NCBI RefSeq assembly: GCF_000090795.2
Contig: NW_003546245.1
Location: forward strand, 416,380 to 480,379
Origin: Amphimedon queenslandica
Taxonomy: Eukaryota > Porifera > Demospongiae > Haplosclerida > Niphatidae
DNA: 64,000 bases
Direction: 5' to 3'
The position numbers and the translations under genes are program-made. The notes under the pieces were generated by a model, which saw nothing but the letters and a program-made list of their open reading frames with translations, searched no databases and had not been told where the DNA came from. Shown here one piece after another: positions 9,569 through 21,700 of this stretch (its first letter is position 1; each line of letters begins with the position of its first letter).

Positions 9569-12319
9569 TTAAAATGGCTCAGATGTCTTTGGAGGGAATA
9601 ATGCTAAATCCAGGACCATCATAACAACACTAATGCCTGCCCAGCCCAAAACAATCACCATGAAGACGACATGGCTCAACGGAGTACTGTAAGGATTCTT
9701 ATACTTCCCAAAACTTTTCTTAAATTTATAATGAGCAAAAAGGACAAGGGTAGCCGGGATAACATACTGGACTCCGACACCAGGAAACGAGCCGGTTATA
9801 GAGACAAGTATATCGATCTGCTGCGTAGCATACGCTATCACAATAGGAGGGGTCAGTGCTAGTACTGGAAACAAGAAACGGTCAATAACAAAAGGGAACT
9901 TTATAGACTTGTCAGCTTCAAGTGGCTCCTTTCCTAGTAATCCTCTTATTTGAGGCTCAGAGAGGAGTAGCTTCATAAGACACTTGAGGTTTTCACGAAG
10001 CGTGACAGAGATAATGGGGAAACTAGCGCTAAGAGTGAAGACAGGGAACAGCGCCAGGTATATACCAAATACCAGCTTCCAGTAAGGATCACCCGGATTA
10101 AAGAAATCAAGAGAATAGAGGGGTTTCATATCCTCGGGACGAAAAGCAAAGACTCCACTGAACACCAGGAGGTAATAGAAGACAAGGATGATAGTAAAAT
10201 CACTAAATAATATACGATAGATGTATTTCTTTGATGACATAGGAGTGACCATGCCAGGGAGGGAGTGGTGACACATGAAGGAGTACACGCTGACTCCAAA
10301 AAGATTCGGGAGTACTTTAAAATCGGCAGTTTTTGGAGAAGAGTGATGTCCTTGGCCAATCCTCACAAAAGCCAGTGATATCATCAACATGAAAGCTATT
10401 ATGAAAAAGACAAATTATAATTGTAACTGACGCTATATCAATAATTATGCACAAGGCAAAAGTAATTAAATGTCATTGGTAATAAGACACATGTACAACA
10501 TTTCGTTTTCTTGTTGGCATAAGAACATCCAACATACACACACGAAGCATTACTGTAACAAACCATATCAAATCAAACTATCACATCATTAATTGGCTGA
10601 TGTTTCCAATAGGGTATAAATCGTTACCTAAATATCTTAGAATAGTTGTAGTGATTTGCATAAGCTTGGTCTTTGACATATTAAAGAAAGTGAATGGGCC
10701 AATACAGAGTATGAAAACCAACTAAAAGACAAAGACAGAGGATTACAACAGCTGCTAATAAAACATGACTACCTCACTCACCAAAAAAATATAATAAATC
10801 TCTATCTTGTTTAAACCAGGAAAGCAAGCATCAGAATAAGTATCAGAATAAGCATCAGTTCCATTTTCAGTTTCATAGTCCCTGGTACCATTACTTGTAT
10901 TATGATAATGAGAATACATATCACTATAAGAATAAACAATAGAGTGTTTATGGTCACATAAGTATGACACATTGTTGAAAATTATGATTAACTTACCAAA
11001 CAACACGAGTGACAGAGGCTGGAGCTATGACAGCATAAACAGATAAATCACCACACAAGTACAGGCATATGCACAAGTAGTATAAGGCGACGCCCACTAA
11101 AATAAACTGCTAGTACAAATTTACAGAGTCAAAAGGAATCTTACCTTTTGGATAAAATAAGGTAGCCATTGAACCCTGAAATTAAAATTTATATACACGT
11201 AATAATTGTGAGATAGTACTGCTTACCAGCTCATACTTAGTGTCAATTTCAAAGTCCTCATCTATGGGAGCAAGATGTAATATTTCTGAAGTTGAGTATT
11301 TGTAGCAGTAGCAGTAAAATATTATGATAGCAGCATTACATAGGTAGCAGCAGATAGAATGTATATATAACAGCAGGAGAATGATGATGTAAATGCACGT
11401 GGTACATTTATATAGAAAAAAGTGAGGAAGGTTATATGAACATGGGTTAGTTTGAAATGATACAACAGTTTTAAAGTTAATGAAGACACACATCCATGTC
11501 ATTTCCACATATGAACAACAGTAACAGACTTAAGTATCTACATTACAAACTGCACACCATAAATTAGTAAAGCTCATTAAGAAAACAAAAGTTTAAGTCT
11601 TTATAACACAACCCACACACACCACACACACACACACAATAATTTGGGGCTGCCAACCTGAATCAGAGGATGGTTGCATTAAGGGAGTAACCTCAGTTAT
11701 ATTGACTTGCTCTTCTTTCTTGTCAGGATCATAAACTCCGGACACATCAACACAATATGGCGGTATTGTGCTGACCGACTAAAAGAAAGATGGAAGTGAA
11801 ATTAAAATCATTACATTTCAAAACATGATACAATATACTATTCATTTACTTCTTCTGTACTCGAGTGTGAAAGCGAATCACCATTATCCTTCGAAAGAGA
11901 AGGCGACCGTCTCTTCAATGAATAATTCAGCGGTTTCCTCGATTGCGCTGTCATATCCTTCACTCTCTCTCTTCTCTTACTCATTCTCTCATAAGCATTA
12001 GCAGCAGCCATACACTCTATGACATAACTAGCACTGATGTAGCTGTAGGAATGGAAAGAATACAAATAGACTGAGAGATTCTAAGTTTTCCCTTACCTCA
12101 TTGCACACAGAATGAGGAGAAGTATGGTACCTAATGCTAGACCAGCTTTGTTAAAGGCCTGAGGTAAAGCTAAAACGCCTGCACCGACAATAAGGTTGAA
12201 GATATAAGCGAAAGCAATCTAAAGGAAAAGACTGGATAGAAAGAGTTGAAGTTTTTATTTACTGGCGAGGAGTAGGTGCCCATTTTCTTTTCACTTCTGC
12301 CTTCACCTTTCTCTGCCAT
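9569..12319 (-). CDS. TMEM104: TMEM104 homologue, multipass amino-acid-permease-like protein
   Basis: The start exon reads MAEKGEGRSEKKMGTYSSP. The next reads AFAYIFNLIVGAGVLALPQA, the permease-type first helix with the GxG break seen in AAAP/SLC38-like carriers. Then come SYISASYVIECMAAANAYER, an internal loop with SPSLSKDNGDS, more helices across 11.2-10.6 kb, and a long last exon (about 10390-9569) with NLFGVSVYSFMCHHSLPGMV, PVFTLSASFPIISVTLREN and GVGVQYVIPATLVLF. These match human TMEM104 (VGTGALTMPKAF, NLFGVCVYSFMCQHSLP, GIQYVIPAFLV). The protein is likely on an internal membrane; the substrate is not established here. Divergent from IQCK with 122 bp between ATGs; convergent with the C7orf50 homologue. 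Confidence 0.9.
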
Positions 12320-12417
12320 TTCTGCGGATTTAGATCTATTAATAACCAGCAGTCAATAAATTCATATTAAATAATAAACTAATAGAGCATGCGCATAAAC
12401 ATAATCTGCCAACCATA

Positions 12418-12430
12418 GTTACCAAGCAAC
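12418..12430. promoter_or_regulatory. RFX-type X-box upstream of IQCK
   Basis: GTTACCAAGCAAC fits the X-box consensus (RYYNYY, 1-3 nt, RRNRAC) with a 1-nt spacer. It ends 11 bp before the IQCK ATG and is 99 bp from the TMEM104 start. RFX factors drive ciliary genes in animals. Confidence 0.5.
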
Positions 12431-12441
12431 TGCAAAACAAT

Positions 12442-13176
12442 ATGGCTGAAGGTAGAAAAATTTAGTTTGATATTGTTGTATTAATTATTATTACAGAATC
12501 TGCTACAAGTTACTTAGAGAGAGAAATATTTCCAGTGCTACTGCCGGGATTAGAGGAAATGCTCCATGTTGCATCAACAACAGAAGTGAGAAAAATTATA
12601 ATGTGATTAACACAATGATTTCTGGCTCGATTTCTGGTACAGAAACGCAAGAGATTCAACTCGTTAGATTACTTAGTGGAGTACCTGTACAAGCACAATC
12701 CAAGAAAAGATGGTCGAGATGAGATAACGCTTGCTAAAATTCCTTTTGTCGAGGAAGAATGGAAAAAGAAGTCAGTTATAATCCATTATATTTGGCACAT
12801 CATAATCCTTTTCTTCCAGTCCAAGGCCACCACTGCCTCCCTCAGCTACACTAAGTGAAGATGAAGCACGACTGATCATACAAGCAGCATACAGAGGATA
12901 TAGAGTAAGAATGACTTCGATAATGGGAATGAATTGTAAGTGTATTTTCAGACAAGGTGTAGAGAAGATGTACAGCTGTTTAGAGAGTGGCAAAAAGGAC
13001 GTAGAAAAGTATGCAAAATGAGACAAAAATCAAGTTTTAATCATCATAATTTTTATCTTCATAAGGAGATAAATGCAGTGAAAGTGATACAAAGAGAATG
13101 GAGAAGACACAGGGAGGAAAAAGATGACAGTAAAACAAGTGAAATGAATATGAACCAAGAAAATGAGAACGTTTAA
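12442..13176 (+). CDS. IQCK: IQCK homologue, IQ-motif protein
   Basis: Exon 1 (12442-12451) codes only MAE plus one base. Exon 2 (12497-12585) reads SATSYLEREIFPVLLPGLEE. The next exon reads KRKRFNSLDYLVEYLYKHNP and IPFVEEEWKKK, followed by an exon with PRPPLPPSATLSEDEARLII and an IQ-type segment IIQAAYRGYR. The last exon has CREDVQLFREWQKGRRK and a basic tail. Human IQCK shows the same order (EYLETFIFPVLLPGM, FLTEWLYNQNPKR, PFVEERLKQHPRPPIPLSLLLTEEEA, IQELRQWQKKLRE). The last part also contains VIQREWRRHREEK, which resembles a second, weak IQ helix. IQ motifs bind calmodulin. An X-box immediately upstream suggests ciliary expression (inference). The stop lies only 36 bp from the convergent EME1 stop. 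Confidence 0.85.
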
Positions 13177-13212
13177 CTGAATAATAGAGATTCCTCTAAA
13201 TTTTTAAAATCA

Positions 13213-15874
13213 TCAGTTTGATAGTAACTCAGAAGCTTGCTTGCACATCATAGAAAAATGAATCCTCTTTGAAATGGAAGCTCCAACTCTTCTAGTGCTA
13301 GCAATCACTCCTGCACCTCGTCTGACCTACAATTAGTACACATGCACTGTTTGCCATGGGCAGCAACACATTTCCTAATACCTGTATGTCTTCTAAAAGT
13401 GATTCAGCCTCTTTTTGTGAACTACAGTTACCATAAGCCTATTAATAATAATAGAAATTAAATAGAGTTTAAGTTTATATCCTGCCTTTAAGAGATGTGA
13501 TGGTGAAGGATACTTGGTAATGATTGCCGAAGCAACTGGAGTTGATACTCCAGGATACTGTAATAACTGATGCTGCCAAATCAGTCCAGTCTTATCGCCT
13601 GCTTCCTTCAAAGCCTATAAATGCATTAGTTTGATGATAAGAGAGAAATTAAAATTTGCTGTGGCATACTTTTCTTGTTGCCCCGGGTCCTAAATCTCCA
13701 TGAAACGAAAAAGAATCCTCCTTCCTATGCAACCTCAAAAATAGAACATTAATAATATTTAATACTTGAATGGTCTGTCAGCTAGTGCCTTTGTATAAGT
13801 GATAATGATATCAGCAACCAGTTCAGGAGAATTACATAACCTTACACTGTACCCTAATACAACAAATATAAGATGATAAGTCACAATGCACATTCCGCTA
13901 CCTGTTTCAAGTTGTAGTCCTACCATAACATTCTCACAATCAAAGTATGATAGTACTTCTCCTGAATTTAAATGGGCAGCTTTATTTTTACGGACAGCTG
14001 CTCTAAAAATTCTATCCCTTTGCGTCTTTTGGGCTCTAAATAATTTTAAAGCATTAAGGCATATAATACATAATAATAATTATTATACCTCAGTGCTGCA
14101 TCAATGTTGTTGACAAGGATGACAACATTCTTTGGATCACGTCCTTGAGCAAACCTTTGCATAAACTGCAATAAAGTTTCATCATCAGATTGACTGGTTT
14201 GATCCTATAAAAATACATAAAATTTAGCATCAGTCACAATCAAGATAGCTTTTGATTACCATTAATTTTGAGGATGCAACAAGCTTTAGAAAATGAGTCC
14301 CTGACTCTATTATACACAAGAAATCTTCATCAATTTCCTGAACATTCTCGATGACCTAAAAATGAATTATTGCTATCCTCAAAATTTTGGTATAGTGCTC
14401 AGGTTCTTGCCAGCTCAGATTTAGCTTGCTCATTAGAGCTTTGTAGAAAACCCTGATCCATGTTATTTTGCCAAAAATGAAAAGTAGAGAATTCTTAATT
14501 TCTATAATATTTTCTGGTACATATACATGTACTTATGTTGTGTAGAAAGTTTGAGCTGATTCCAATCAAGTTTGGATTTTTTATGATTTTTTAAAGTTGT
14601 TCCAAAATCGGACAAAAGTCCCTGTACTATAGTACAGGGATTTTTGTCAAATTTTGTCAAAAATGAAAAGTAGAGAATTCTTAATTTTTATAATATTTTC
14701 TGATGCATATACATGTACTTATGTTGCGTGGAAAGTTTGAGCTCATTCTGATCAAGTTTGGATTTTTTATGAATTTTTTAAGTTGCTTCAAAATTGGGAC
14801 AAAGTCCCTGTACTATAGTACAGGGATTTTGGTCAAATTTCACAAAAAATGAAAAGTAGAAATTTCTCCATTTTTATATTTTTTTCTGATACATATACAT
14901 GTTCTTATGTTGTGTAGAAACTTTGAGCTCATTCCAATCAAAATTAGATTTTTTACAGATTTTTAAAAGTTACTCCAAAAACCATTCACTATTGTAGTGC
15001 TTTTTGGCTCATGTCTGTAGTATGCTGTTTAGCTGACTTAGCATGCTTTGTGGGAAACCCAGCTTACAAGGTGTGAATTAAATTACTATAATAAGATATA
15101 GGTTTGCTCTCTCTCTCTCTCTCACTCACTTTAGCTAGTTCTTGATCCAAACATCTTGTTGTGCTTTTTCTCTTCCACATCACACAGTGCTGGGGAAGAG
15201 ACGGCTCAACTTTATATTGCACTTCTAACTCTTCCAGCTGCTCTAATAATGACTTCATCAGTTTGGGACATTCTGTTATGCTAGTCTCCAACTGTACGAT
15301 CATTTGCTTGACTCTATGACCAGGTCTGGTTTCTTTCCTACCCTCCGTTTCAGCCTAAAAATAATTCTAGTAGCACAAAAAGTAACAACTTGCATAATTT
15401 TGCTAAAATTTTACCACGAATCATTTAAATTTGCAAAAAAATCTTTAAGCTATATATACGGAAGAAACTTGCCTGTGATACCATCTTGTGTACCCTTTTC
15501 TCATGCTCCTTCTCTGCCTTCTTCCTCTCCCTCTCCAACCTCCGTGCCTCCTTCTCCTTCTCAATCCTACGCTTCTTTGCAACTTTTGGATCCAGCTCCA
15601 ACTCTTCTTCCTCAGACACACTTTGACTCTCAGGCTCTGCACACTTTGCTACATCAGGAGGCGAATCAAGTTCAATGACATTTGAAGTACTACTAAATTC
15701 AGTAGATCTTTTATTATTCTTATTTCTAGTGGCTGTGCTATCCCGTACAGCTCCTTTATTCTTTGAGGAGGAGGGTCTTGTAGTCTTCCTTTTTAATATA
15801 GAGCTGAAAGAGGGCAGCTCCTCGTCAGAGCTGGTTTTTTCAGTATCAGAAGAAATTAAAATACATTCAGCCAT
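13213..15874 (-). CDS. EME1: EME1, structure-specific endonuclease partner of MUS81
   Basis: Non-catalytic subunit that pairs with MUS81 to cut branched DNA in repair and meiosis. The first exon starts MAECILISSDTEKTSSDEEL (15874) and has a charged linker with a coiled KEKEARRLERERKKAEK helix (about 15560-15485). A later exon reads IVQLETSITECPKLMKSLLE and QHCVMWKRKSTTR (about 15303-15170), typical of the degenerate ERCC4 nuclease fold of EME proteins. Downstream exons include HHH-type residues YPGVSTPVASAIITKYPSPS (about 13560-13490). The last exon is VRRGAGVIASTRRVGASISK...KRIHFSMMCKQ, matching the human EME1 end ([23 protein letters not shown]). An intron at about 15060-14360 holds repeat units. 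Upstream of the ATG the frame stays open, but MAEC directly after an E-box is the better start. Confidence 0.85.
14395..15062 (+). repeat. 186-bp-period repeat with end sequences, in an EME1 intron
   Basis: Two units with exact palindromes at 14630-14649 and 14806-14825, plus a partial third unit. Flanking the units are a left end with TTTAGCTTGCTCATTAGAGC (near 14421) and a right end with TAGTGCTTTTTGGCTCATG and GCTTTGTGGGAAACCC (near 15059). The same two ends flank the copy at 45.2-45.6 kb, so units and ends belong to one element. Orientation is that of the 40.8-kb array. Confidence 0.85.
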
Positions 15875-16197
15875 ATGACACGTGTAGCCACGCCTTTTCA
15901 ACTCAGCCACACCCATTTTAAATCTGCTACAGCTGCAATGCATAATGATTGAATAAAGTAAAAGTATTATTAATGGAAAGGGCATGGCTTAATCTGGAAT
16001 CAATTAATTCCATTATATAGGTGATAGCCTATAGATCTATGTAGATTTTTCAAGATGGTACAAGTTCAAAATTGAAGAATCGAATACCTCAGAATCACCC
16101 ATCTCTAGATATTACATAATGATAATACATAGGCTATTAACCACTAATAATAATAATAATAATAACTATTTCTGTTTGACTTATATTTGCACTTGAC
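15875..16197. other. Gap between the EME1 start and the NDUFB10-like gene end
   Basis: A 323-bp stretch with no gene seen. It holds a CACGTG at 15879-15884, just 4 bp before the EME1 ATG, an open but probably non-coding upstream extension of the EME1 frame, and a short (AAT)n run near 16146-16164. It likely contains the EME1 promoter and the 3' end of the NDUFB10-like transcript. Confidence 0.5.
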
Positions 16198-16559
16198 TTA
16201 ATGAAAAGAGAGCCATCCTAAATAAAATAACGAAAAGATAAAACCGTTTCATTTCTTTCTTGATACCTTCCGATCTATACTTGCGATGAGCTTTCATATA
16301 GGCCTCAACATGTTCACGACATCTTTGAAGATGATTGACCTCTTCTCTCCTCTGGCATTCTTTGACTCTTTCTCTCAAAATCCTTACCACTTCCAAGTCA
16401 ATAGCCCTATGTGGTGGTAGAGGTCATAAAAATTTAAAACTTTACTCACCTGTCTCTTGCAACTTGGTCTCTAGCTTTCTGTTTACCCAAAAAATCCCCG
16501 GGCTCGACTTCGTCAAGACCTGGAACGCGAGGATATTCTCTTGGCCACTTAGACGCCAT
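16198..16559 (-). CDS. NDUFB10-like complex I accessory subunit, short form
   Basis: Three exons. Exon 1 (16559 to about 16451) reads MASKWPREYPRVPGLDEVEP...RDQVARDR. Exon 2 reads EVVRILRERVKECQRREEVN, HLQRCREHVEAYMKAHRKYR and SEG. A third tiny exon (about 16215-16198) adds WLSFH and a stop. Exon 2 matches human NDUFB10 ([20 protein letters not shown]...FTQVAKAYQDRY), including the C-x11-C pair that is part of its disulfide-linked twin-helix fold. NDUFB10 is an inner-membrane complex I subunit on the intermembrane-space side. At about 90 residues this is half the human length and lacks the first Cys pair, so a missed exon or true shortening is possible. Divergent with RPL3, ATGs 126 bp apart. 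Confidence 0.6.
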
Positions 16560-16620
16560 TTTGAAAACAAAAACCAAGCCACGCCCTTTCCTGCAGCCTC
16601 CAGCCCCACCCTTTACTGCA

Positions 16621-16673
16621 CTGCGCATGCACCTAATAGATTCTCCTCGTGTTATCCTCTTTCTTTCTTTCTT
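16621..16673 (+). promoter_or_regulatory. RPL3 promoter: NRF-1-like site and 5'-TOP-like pyrimidine tract
   Basis: CTGCGCATGC at 16621-16630 matches one half of the NRF-1 palindrome (YGCGCAYGCGCR). CCTCTTTCTTTCTTTC at 16656-16671 is a pyrimidine run 15-30 bp before the RPL3 ATG. Ribosomal-protein mRNAs start in such terminal oligopyrimidine tracts, which place them under mTOR-linked translational control. The same short gap must also drive the NDUFB10-like gene. Confidence 0.5.
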
Positions 16674-16685
16674 GAATTAGAGAAA

Positions 16686-18557
16686 ATGGTGAGTACTATA
16701 ATCCCTTTCCATCTTCTCCTTCCCCATGCATTAAATTCATTCTGTCCCTTTTTCAGTCTCATAGAAAGTTTTCTGCTCCAAGGCACGGTTCTTTGGGTTT
16801 CCTCCCTAGAAAGAGATGCAAGAGGCACCGTGGGAAAGTCAAGAGCTTCCCAAAGGACGATCCCAGCAAGCCCTGTCACCTTACAGCCTACATGGGCTAC
16901 AAGGCAGGAATGACCCACACTGTACGTGAAGTGAACCGCCCCGGATCAAGTGAGTTGTAATATTATTGTAGCACTTGCTTTTCAGTAATAAATAATTTGT
17001 AATGTTTTTGATTATGCATATCAGTGCAATGAAGGATGCAGTGTTAATTATGCTATCCCATAGAGAGTCATAAGAATGAAGTGGTAGAGGCTGTCACTAT
17101 TATCGAGACTCCTCCCATGGTCTGTGTGGGTGTGGTTGGATACATTGAGACTCCTCGTGGCTTAAGGCAATTAAAGACGATTTTTGCTCAGCACATCACT
17201 GAGGACTGCAAGCGTCGCTTCTACAAGAACTGGTATGTGGTTGTCGTCCTCTTGTTACAAATGGTTTTTGAAACTGTGCGACTTGCTGATTAATCAAAAC
17301 AGCTTACACTACTCTCTCGCTGTTTGATTGGTCGATGGTTATCATGGAAACTCCTCTCACATTTAGCTGATGAGTTTCCTACTTCTCTCTTTCTTAAGGT
17401 ATCGTTCTAAGAAAACCGCGTACACAAAAGCAGCCAAACGCTGGGCAGACGAGGCTGGGAAAGAGGCCATTAAGCAAGACTTTGAGAAGATGAAGAAGTA
17501 CTGCAAGATAATCCGTGTCCTTTGTCACACCCAGGTAAAACAAAATGGCTGTCATTCTTTATTATTATTTGATCAATAGTTGAGTAAGATTAAGAGTCTG
17601 AAGCAAAAGAAGTCACATTTAATGGAGATACAAGTTAATGGTGGAACAATTGCTGATAAAGTAACAATTTAGCAAGGGTAAATCTAACATCATAATCTCT
17701 GCCACTCTTAGGTTGAATGGGCTAAGGAACATTTAGAGAAGGAGATCCCAGTAAGTGATGTATTCGAACAGAACGAGGTCCTTGATGTGATTGGAGTTAC
17801 AAAAGGAAAAGGATTTAAAGGTACCAAGCACAATCATGTCAATGTTCTTATTGGCACCTTTGTTAAAAGGTGTCACGTCTCGTTGGCATACAAAGAAGCT
17901 TCCTCGTAAGACTCACAAGGGACTGAGGAAGGTTGCTTGCATTGGGGCGTGGCATCCCAGTCGTGTGCAGTACTCTGTGGCTCGTGCTGGACAGAAAGGA
18001 TACCATCACAGGACAGAAATGAATAAGAAGATTTATAGGATTGGGAGCGCAACAGAAGAAAATAATGGAGGGACCAAGTCTGATTTGACTAAGAAGAGAA
18101 TCACTCCAATGGTGAGAGAGAAAACAGACGAATTGTTTATAAGATTGTAGAGTAGTATTACTAGTATTGTCTTTTCATAGGGAGGTTTTCCACATTATGG
18201 AGTGGTCAATAATGATTTCTTGATGGTCAAAGGTTGTGTGATGGGACCCAAGAAACGTGTCATTACACTTAGGAAGGTAAGTGGCAAAATTAATGGTCCT
18301 TTTTTAATGTCATTCTTTTCTCCTAATAGTCTCTCTTGGTCAACTTTAAGAGGAAGGATAGGGAAGAAATTGATTTGAAGTTTATCGATACTTCTTCTAA
18401 ATTTGGTCATGGTCGCTTCCAGACTGCACAAGAAAAAGCAAACTTCATGGTAAATTTAATACTATCCTCTAATTGTCTTCACTTTTCTTCTTAATAGGGT
18501 AAGCTTAAGAAGGATATAGAGAGGGAAAAAGAAGGCCTTGCTGCAGCTGCTGATTAA
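16686..18557 (+). CDS. RPL3: 60S ribosomal protein L3 (uL3)
   Basis: Structural protein of the large subunit near the peptidyl-transferase centre. Exon 1 is only ATG (16686-16688), followed by GTGAGT. Exon 2 reads [35 protein letters not shown] and [10 protein letters not shown]. Later exons read [55 protein letters not shown] and [20 protein letters not shown], with [20 protein letters not shown], which holds the conserved tip around W255 of yeast L3. The end is AAAAD. The ATG-only first exon is a frequent ribosomal-protein gene design. Introns were scanned for C/D-box snoRNAs without a convincing hit. Confidence 0.97.
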
Positions 18558-18634
18558 AAGACTTTGATTAATTACTTAATTGATTCGTTTTTCTTGTATA
18601 AAGAATCGATCTATTTGAAAGTGATCAGAATCTT

Positions 18635-18640
18635 AATAAA
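18635..18640 (+). promoter_or_regulatory. Poly(A) signal of RPL3
   Basis: AATAAA 78 nt after the RPL3 stop, inside the 143-bp gap before the convergent HID1 stop. Confidence 0.5.
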
Positions 18641-18700
18641 ATTAAAAATAATCAAATTATAATTAACGATAATACAAAACGACAGAATTTTTCCTCCTTA

Positions 18701-21700
18701 TTAAAAGTCTTTATTTACAATAAACAGTTTCACAGTGGTCTCGTACCAAATTGGGGGATGGAAATTCCTTGAAAGGAGAAAGTAAAAATTAAATACTCAT
18801 TGCAACTGATAAACTACATGTACTTTCACCAAATATGACTAAGAGAGAATCCTCCATTTTATATTAGTAACATGCAGTGACCATAAGCACGCATTTACCT
18901 GGAATAAACCACGCCCCATATATAAGTGTGAAACCACGCTTCAGTGCTGGCACTTGACTACAAAATAACATAAATTTCATTTTTAATAATTAATTGAGAA
19001 CCTGATATTTTCTAATAATGATCGGGTGTGGGACAGGAAGCAAACCAACCAGTGTACCGTTCTTCAAATACTCCAGGATCTCCTTTTCAGTTTTTATGTC
19101 GCTAAGAGATTTGAATTAAAATAGTTCCTAGCTTGTGGCATTAATTAGAACATACTTATCAGTGCAAAGTTTCTCGACTTGAGGTACTAAAACCTGAAGC
19201 AAACGAAGGACAGTGTGTAGGGGGAGTTTATCCTTCCATGATTTAACCTAAAAAGTATACAATAATAAAATTAATATTTTAATCTACATGTATGAGAGGA
19301 CACCCTATTTCTCTTCTCAAAAACTCATTCTCCAGTACTCATTCCCATACTGCCCACATACTCCATACCCATTCTGGTGTTGGTTTGAAGTCACTTGGGC
19401 TGGTAGGCTCCATCAAGTGCCTGTTACCTCTAGCTAGACTATCTCTCATTGGCAGTAATGGCTTGGGCCTAAGAGCTTTCTTATTCCCAGTAGCCCCAGC
19501 GCCCGAGACTTTAACCGGGAGGTCGTAAGATGAAGTAAAAGTGACTTGACTATCAAAGATTAACAGAATCATGTGATATAACCACACACAACGCTAGTAT
19601 TACTTTGCTGGATTCGGCGCCACTTCAGTCGTGGGTGTGTTTGGCTCTGACGTAGGAGGACGATCATACTCAGTCTCTTCCATAGTAACCTAGGGGAAGA
19701 AGGATGGTCTTATCTACTGGTAACTGGTCAGACCTGTTTAATTGTAGTGATCTCTGGCACGTGCTTAGGAGGGCCTTTATTAGCTTTGACTTCTTTGCCT
19801 TCTTCTCCTCCTCCTTCTGCTCCGTGTCCTTCTCCCTCCTCCTCCTCCTCCTCTTTTTGTTCCTCTGATTTACTGTTGAGAGGTTTCCTATGAGATGGGC
19901 GTGGTCGAGGATAAACCGAAAGGCAAGAGTCCTCGGATAATGCTGCCAACTAATAATAAATAATAAATAATAAATAACAACAGTAACAATAATTAATATT
20001 AATACCTGATAAAATATATCCTTAGACCTGACGATGGTATATACAATGCCCGTATTACCTGTAGAATGATAATAATAATAATAAGGTTACAAACAGGGTC
20101 ATCCCCCCTCTCTCTCCCTCTCTCACCGTCAAACTGATATTGAATGAGGTTATTAAAGACTTCGAGTAAATAAAAAACAAGATAGTGGTTCATTGGCTTT
20201 GCAAATAAAAACCAAGTTGTAGAGAAAGACTACAAAAATAAATATCATGATATGAAAATAATAAATTTAAATACTAACTTCCATTAAATGCATTAACCTT
20301 GTACAAGTTAACATGCACAGAGATTTCAAATATGGTGACACTAAAGAAGAGAAACCGGTATCAAAAACACGCCCACCCACTTAATTAAACCTACCGTTCA
20401 CAAGAACTGTCAACAAGCAATCGTAGAGAGGCTGTATACGAGATAGACCACTCGTTATGATTTTATGAAAAACCTAAATTTAAATAAAAAATAATGTAAC
20501 ATTGCAGCTGCTGTCATTACTAGGAACAAGAGGTCAGCATGAGTCCCACTGAATCGCGGGAGGTCCATTGAGACAGGGTGAGAGTAGGCCTTGTTCAATC
20601 TAACTCCAAAGTTCCTGTCACCGCTTAGCACAAGGAGAATGAATACTCCAACGTGTAGGAGACCGATCATATCTTTAAGAGAAAGAGAGGATAAAATAAC
20701 TTTCTTCAAGGTGTAGTAAGAAGAATATTAGTTCGATCATGTATTTTTCAAAACAAATTATGCTATAAATATATGTTCATGCACAATGAGATATGGTCTC
20801 AAACTCACTAGGATTGCTGCGTGTCACTAAGAGCTCTTGCAACAAAGGGACTAGCAAGTCAAACAGTACTGGCCCACGAAGCAAATGAGCCAGAAACTTC
20901 TACAATAGAGAGAGAAAGAGAGAAAGTGATCCACATCTCTTTAAAAAATCATGAGACAGCTTTTACTTGATTGAAAGATATGAATTTCCATATTAATATG
21001 TACAATACTTCAGTAAAATAAATCCTCTTAACTGATGCTGGCAAATATGTCTGAGTCTAAACAAGAAACAATAACAATCATAAAAGGATGCATTAAGCTA
21101 TGAAAAGCAAATCCGAAAATATCCAAAGTTTTACTGACCTGTCTCAGTGGATTGGCAATAAGCTTCGTTAAACCTTTCACAATGAAATCCAAATCCTATA
21201 CATGCAAATATATAAATAAAATGGCAGCCACTGCTCTCTCTCTTACTTCTTGTTGATGCAAACGTGATAAATAAGCCAAAAAGAGGTTAGCTATCCCAGT
21301 CTCCTTCTGTATTATCATTGCAGGTGAGAGGGGCTCTTCGGTTTGGGGCGTGGCACCTGTCACATGACCGGGGGGCTGCGGAGAGTACGGGACAAAGTTG
21401 AGAATAATGACAAGAAGGTTGGCACAGGACTCTGTCAACTCTTCTCTAATGTCGCCAACAAAAGCATAATAATAACTGGAAAAGAGAGAAATAGTATTCG
21501 CTAGTTGCAATTACAAATTTCTATAAAACTTGACCACTAGCTCTACTCTTTCTCTATCTCTTACGGTACTCCGTATCCCACAGGATCATAATTACAGACA
21601 ACATTCAATAGAGAGGTCAAAAGAGGGAGGACATGTCTATTAGCAGGTGAGGTAAAGTGAGCCAACCATTGATTGGGACTTCCTGAAATCTCTATCAGCA

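Noticed and set aside
15304-15878. Plus-strand frames rich in Pro, Ser and Leu
   Set aside because: Antisense shadows of the charged EME1 N-terminus.
16950-17710. Box C/D snoRNAs in RPL3 introns
   Set aside because: RPL3 hosts snoRNAs in mammals, and single TGATGA- or CTGA-like words occur here, but no correctly ordered and spaced C and D pair with a terminal stem was found.
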